Below, piece after piece: positions 6,121 through 6,553 of a stretch of DNA of 6,553 nucleotides; the first letter of the stretch is position 1, and every line of letters starts with the position of its first letter. The notes under the pieces are model-generated. The model was not told the origin of the DNA, searched no databases, and saw only the letters and a list, made by a program, of their open reading frames with translations. The position numbers and the translations under genes are program-made. The DNA is from Alphaproteobacteria bacterium. GTDB taxonomy: Bacteria; Pseudomonadota; Alphaproteobacteria; ATCC43930; CGMCC-115725. The stretch is taken from NCBI GenBank assembly GCA_030037055.1, contig JASHRZ010000598.1:1-6553 (forward strand). Reading direction: 5' to 3'.

Positions 6121-6553
6121 ATGGCCTCCCGACCGCCCAAGCCCCGCCGCGGACCGATGCAGGTCACGGCCGCCTCCCTTGAGCAGGCCGCGCTGCGCTA
6201 TCTCGAGCGCTTCGCCAGCTCGAGCGGCAACCTCAAGCGCGTACTGACGCGCAAGGTGGCGCGCGCGGCACAAGCGCATGGCAGCGATGCCGCTTGGGGC
6301 GAGCGGCTGGTCGACGATATCATCGCCCGCTATCTCCGGGCCGGGCTGCTCGACGACCGTGCCTATGCCGCGCAGCAGGCGGCGAGCCTGCGCCGCCGCG
6401 GCAACTCGCGCTACGCCATCCGCGGCAAGCTCGCACGGAAGGGCGTCGCCGGCGCGCTTATCGACGAGACGCTCCGCGCCGAGACAGGCGAGAGCGAGCT
6501 TGCCGCCGCCTGTGCCCTGGTGCGCCGCCGCCGGCTCGGCCCGCTGCGCGCCC
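6121..6553 (+). CDS. recX: Regulatory protein RecX (5' part, cut by window edge)
   Basis: RecX binds RecA filaments on single-stranded DNA and restrains recombination and the SOS response. The first 144 codons are present and the frame is open to the window edge; alphaproteobacterial members usually run to about 180-200 residues, so the C-terminal part is missing. A short basic N-terminus (PKPRRGP) leads into LEQAALRYLERFASS (20-34) and NLKRVLTRKVARAA (37-50). GLLDDRAYAAQQAASLRRRG (75-94) and IRGKLARKGV (100-109) follow, the helical repeat pattern of RecX. The ATG at 6121 is chosen because the frame upstream has no other start codon and the protein pattern begins soon after. The ribosome site is weak, and an internal ATG at 6157 is possible. 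It diverges from the permease gene and recA is not in view. Confidence 0.88.
   Translation, partial: MASRPPKPRRGPMQVTAASLEQAALRYLERFASSSGNLKRVLTRKVARAAQAHGSDAAWGERLVDDIIARYLRAGLLDDRAYAAQQAASLRRRGNSRYAIRGKLARKGVAGALIDETLRAETGESELAAACALVRRRRLGPLRA

Noticed and set aside
6004..6279. 91-codon minus-strand frame opposite the recX start
   Set aside because: It is antisense to recX, whose family motifs are clear on the plus strand, and it has no recognisable product.

Overview
The window is GC-rich DNA with the gene content of an alphaproteobacterium. The gene order argD-argF-hslO, the CxC/CxxC type of Hsp33 and the RecX sequence style all fit that class, and Rhodospirillales or a relative is my best guess. 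The order within the class is inference from protein style and synteny, not proof.

Left third (1 to about 1190): no intact gene. Bases 212-698 are the decayed remnant of an IS1634-family transposase, split over three frames with internal deletions and stop codons. Two hairpins with T-tracts lie beyond it: a leftward terminator candidate at 712-745 and a rightward one at 871-922. The rest, 746-1191, holds nothing I recognise.

Middle (1192-5136): a leftward cluster on the minus strand, in transcription order argD (acetylornithine aminotransferase), argF (ornithine carbamoyltransferase), hslO (Hsp33 redox chaperone) and a small unrecognised lipoprotein. Spacing is tight: about 14 nt between argD and the preferred argF start, 49 nt to hslO and 59 nt to the lipoprotein, so one transcript is likely. 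A good sigma70-type promoter (TTGACA-17-CATACT) sits about 190 nt upstream of argD. Inside that long leader is a 24-codon reading frame with its own GGAG ribosome site. Half of its residues are arginine, and it ends in four consecutive Arg codons directly before the stop. Just after it is a segment that can pair with the argD ribosome site. I read this as a candidate arginine-sensing leader peptide for the arg operon. It is the most interesting item in the window and is not proven.

Right part (5170-6553): an ABC-2 type membrane permease gene on the minus strand, with no ATPase gene beside it in this window. Divergent from it, across a 150-nt gap, is the start of recX (RecA regulator), which runs off the right edge.
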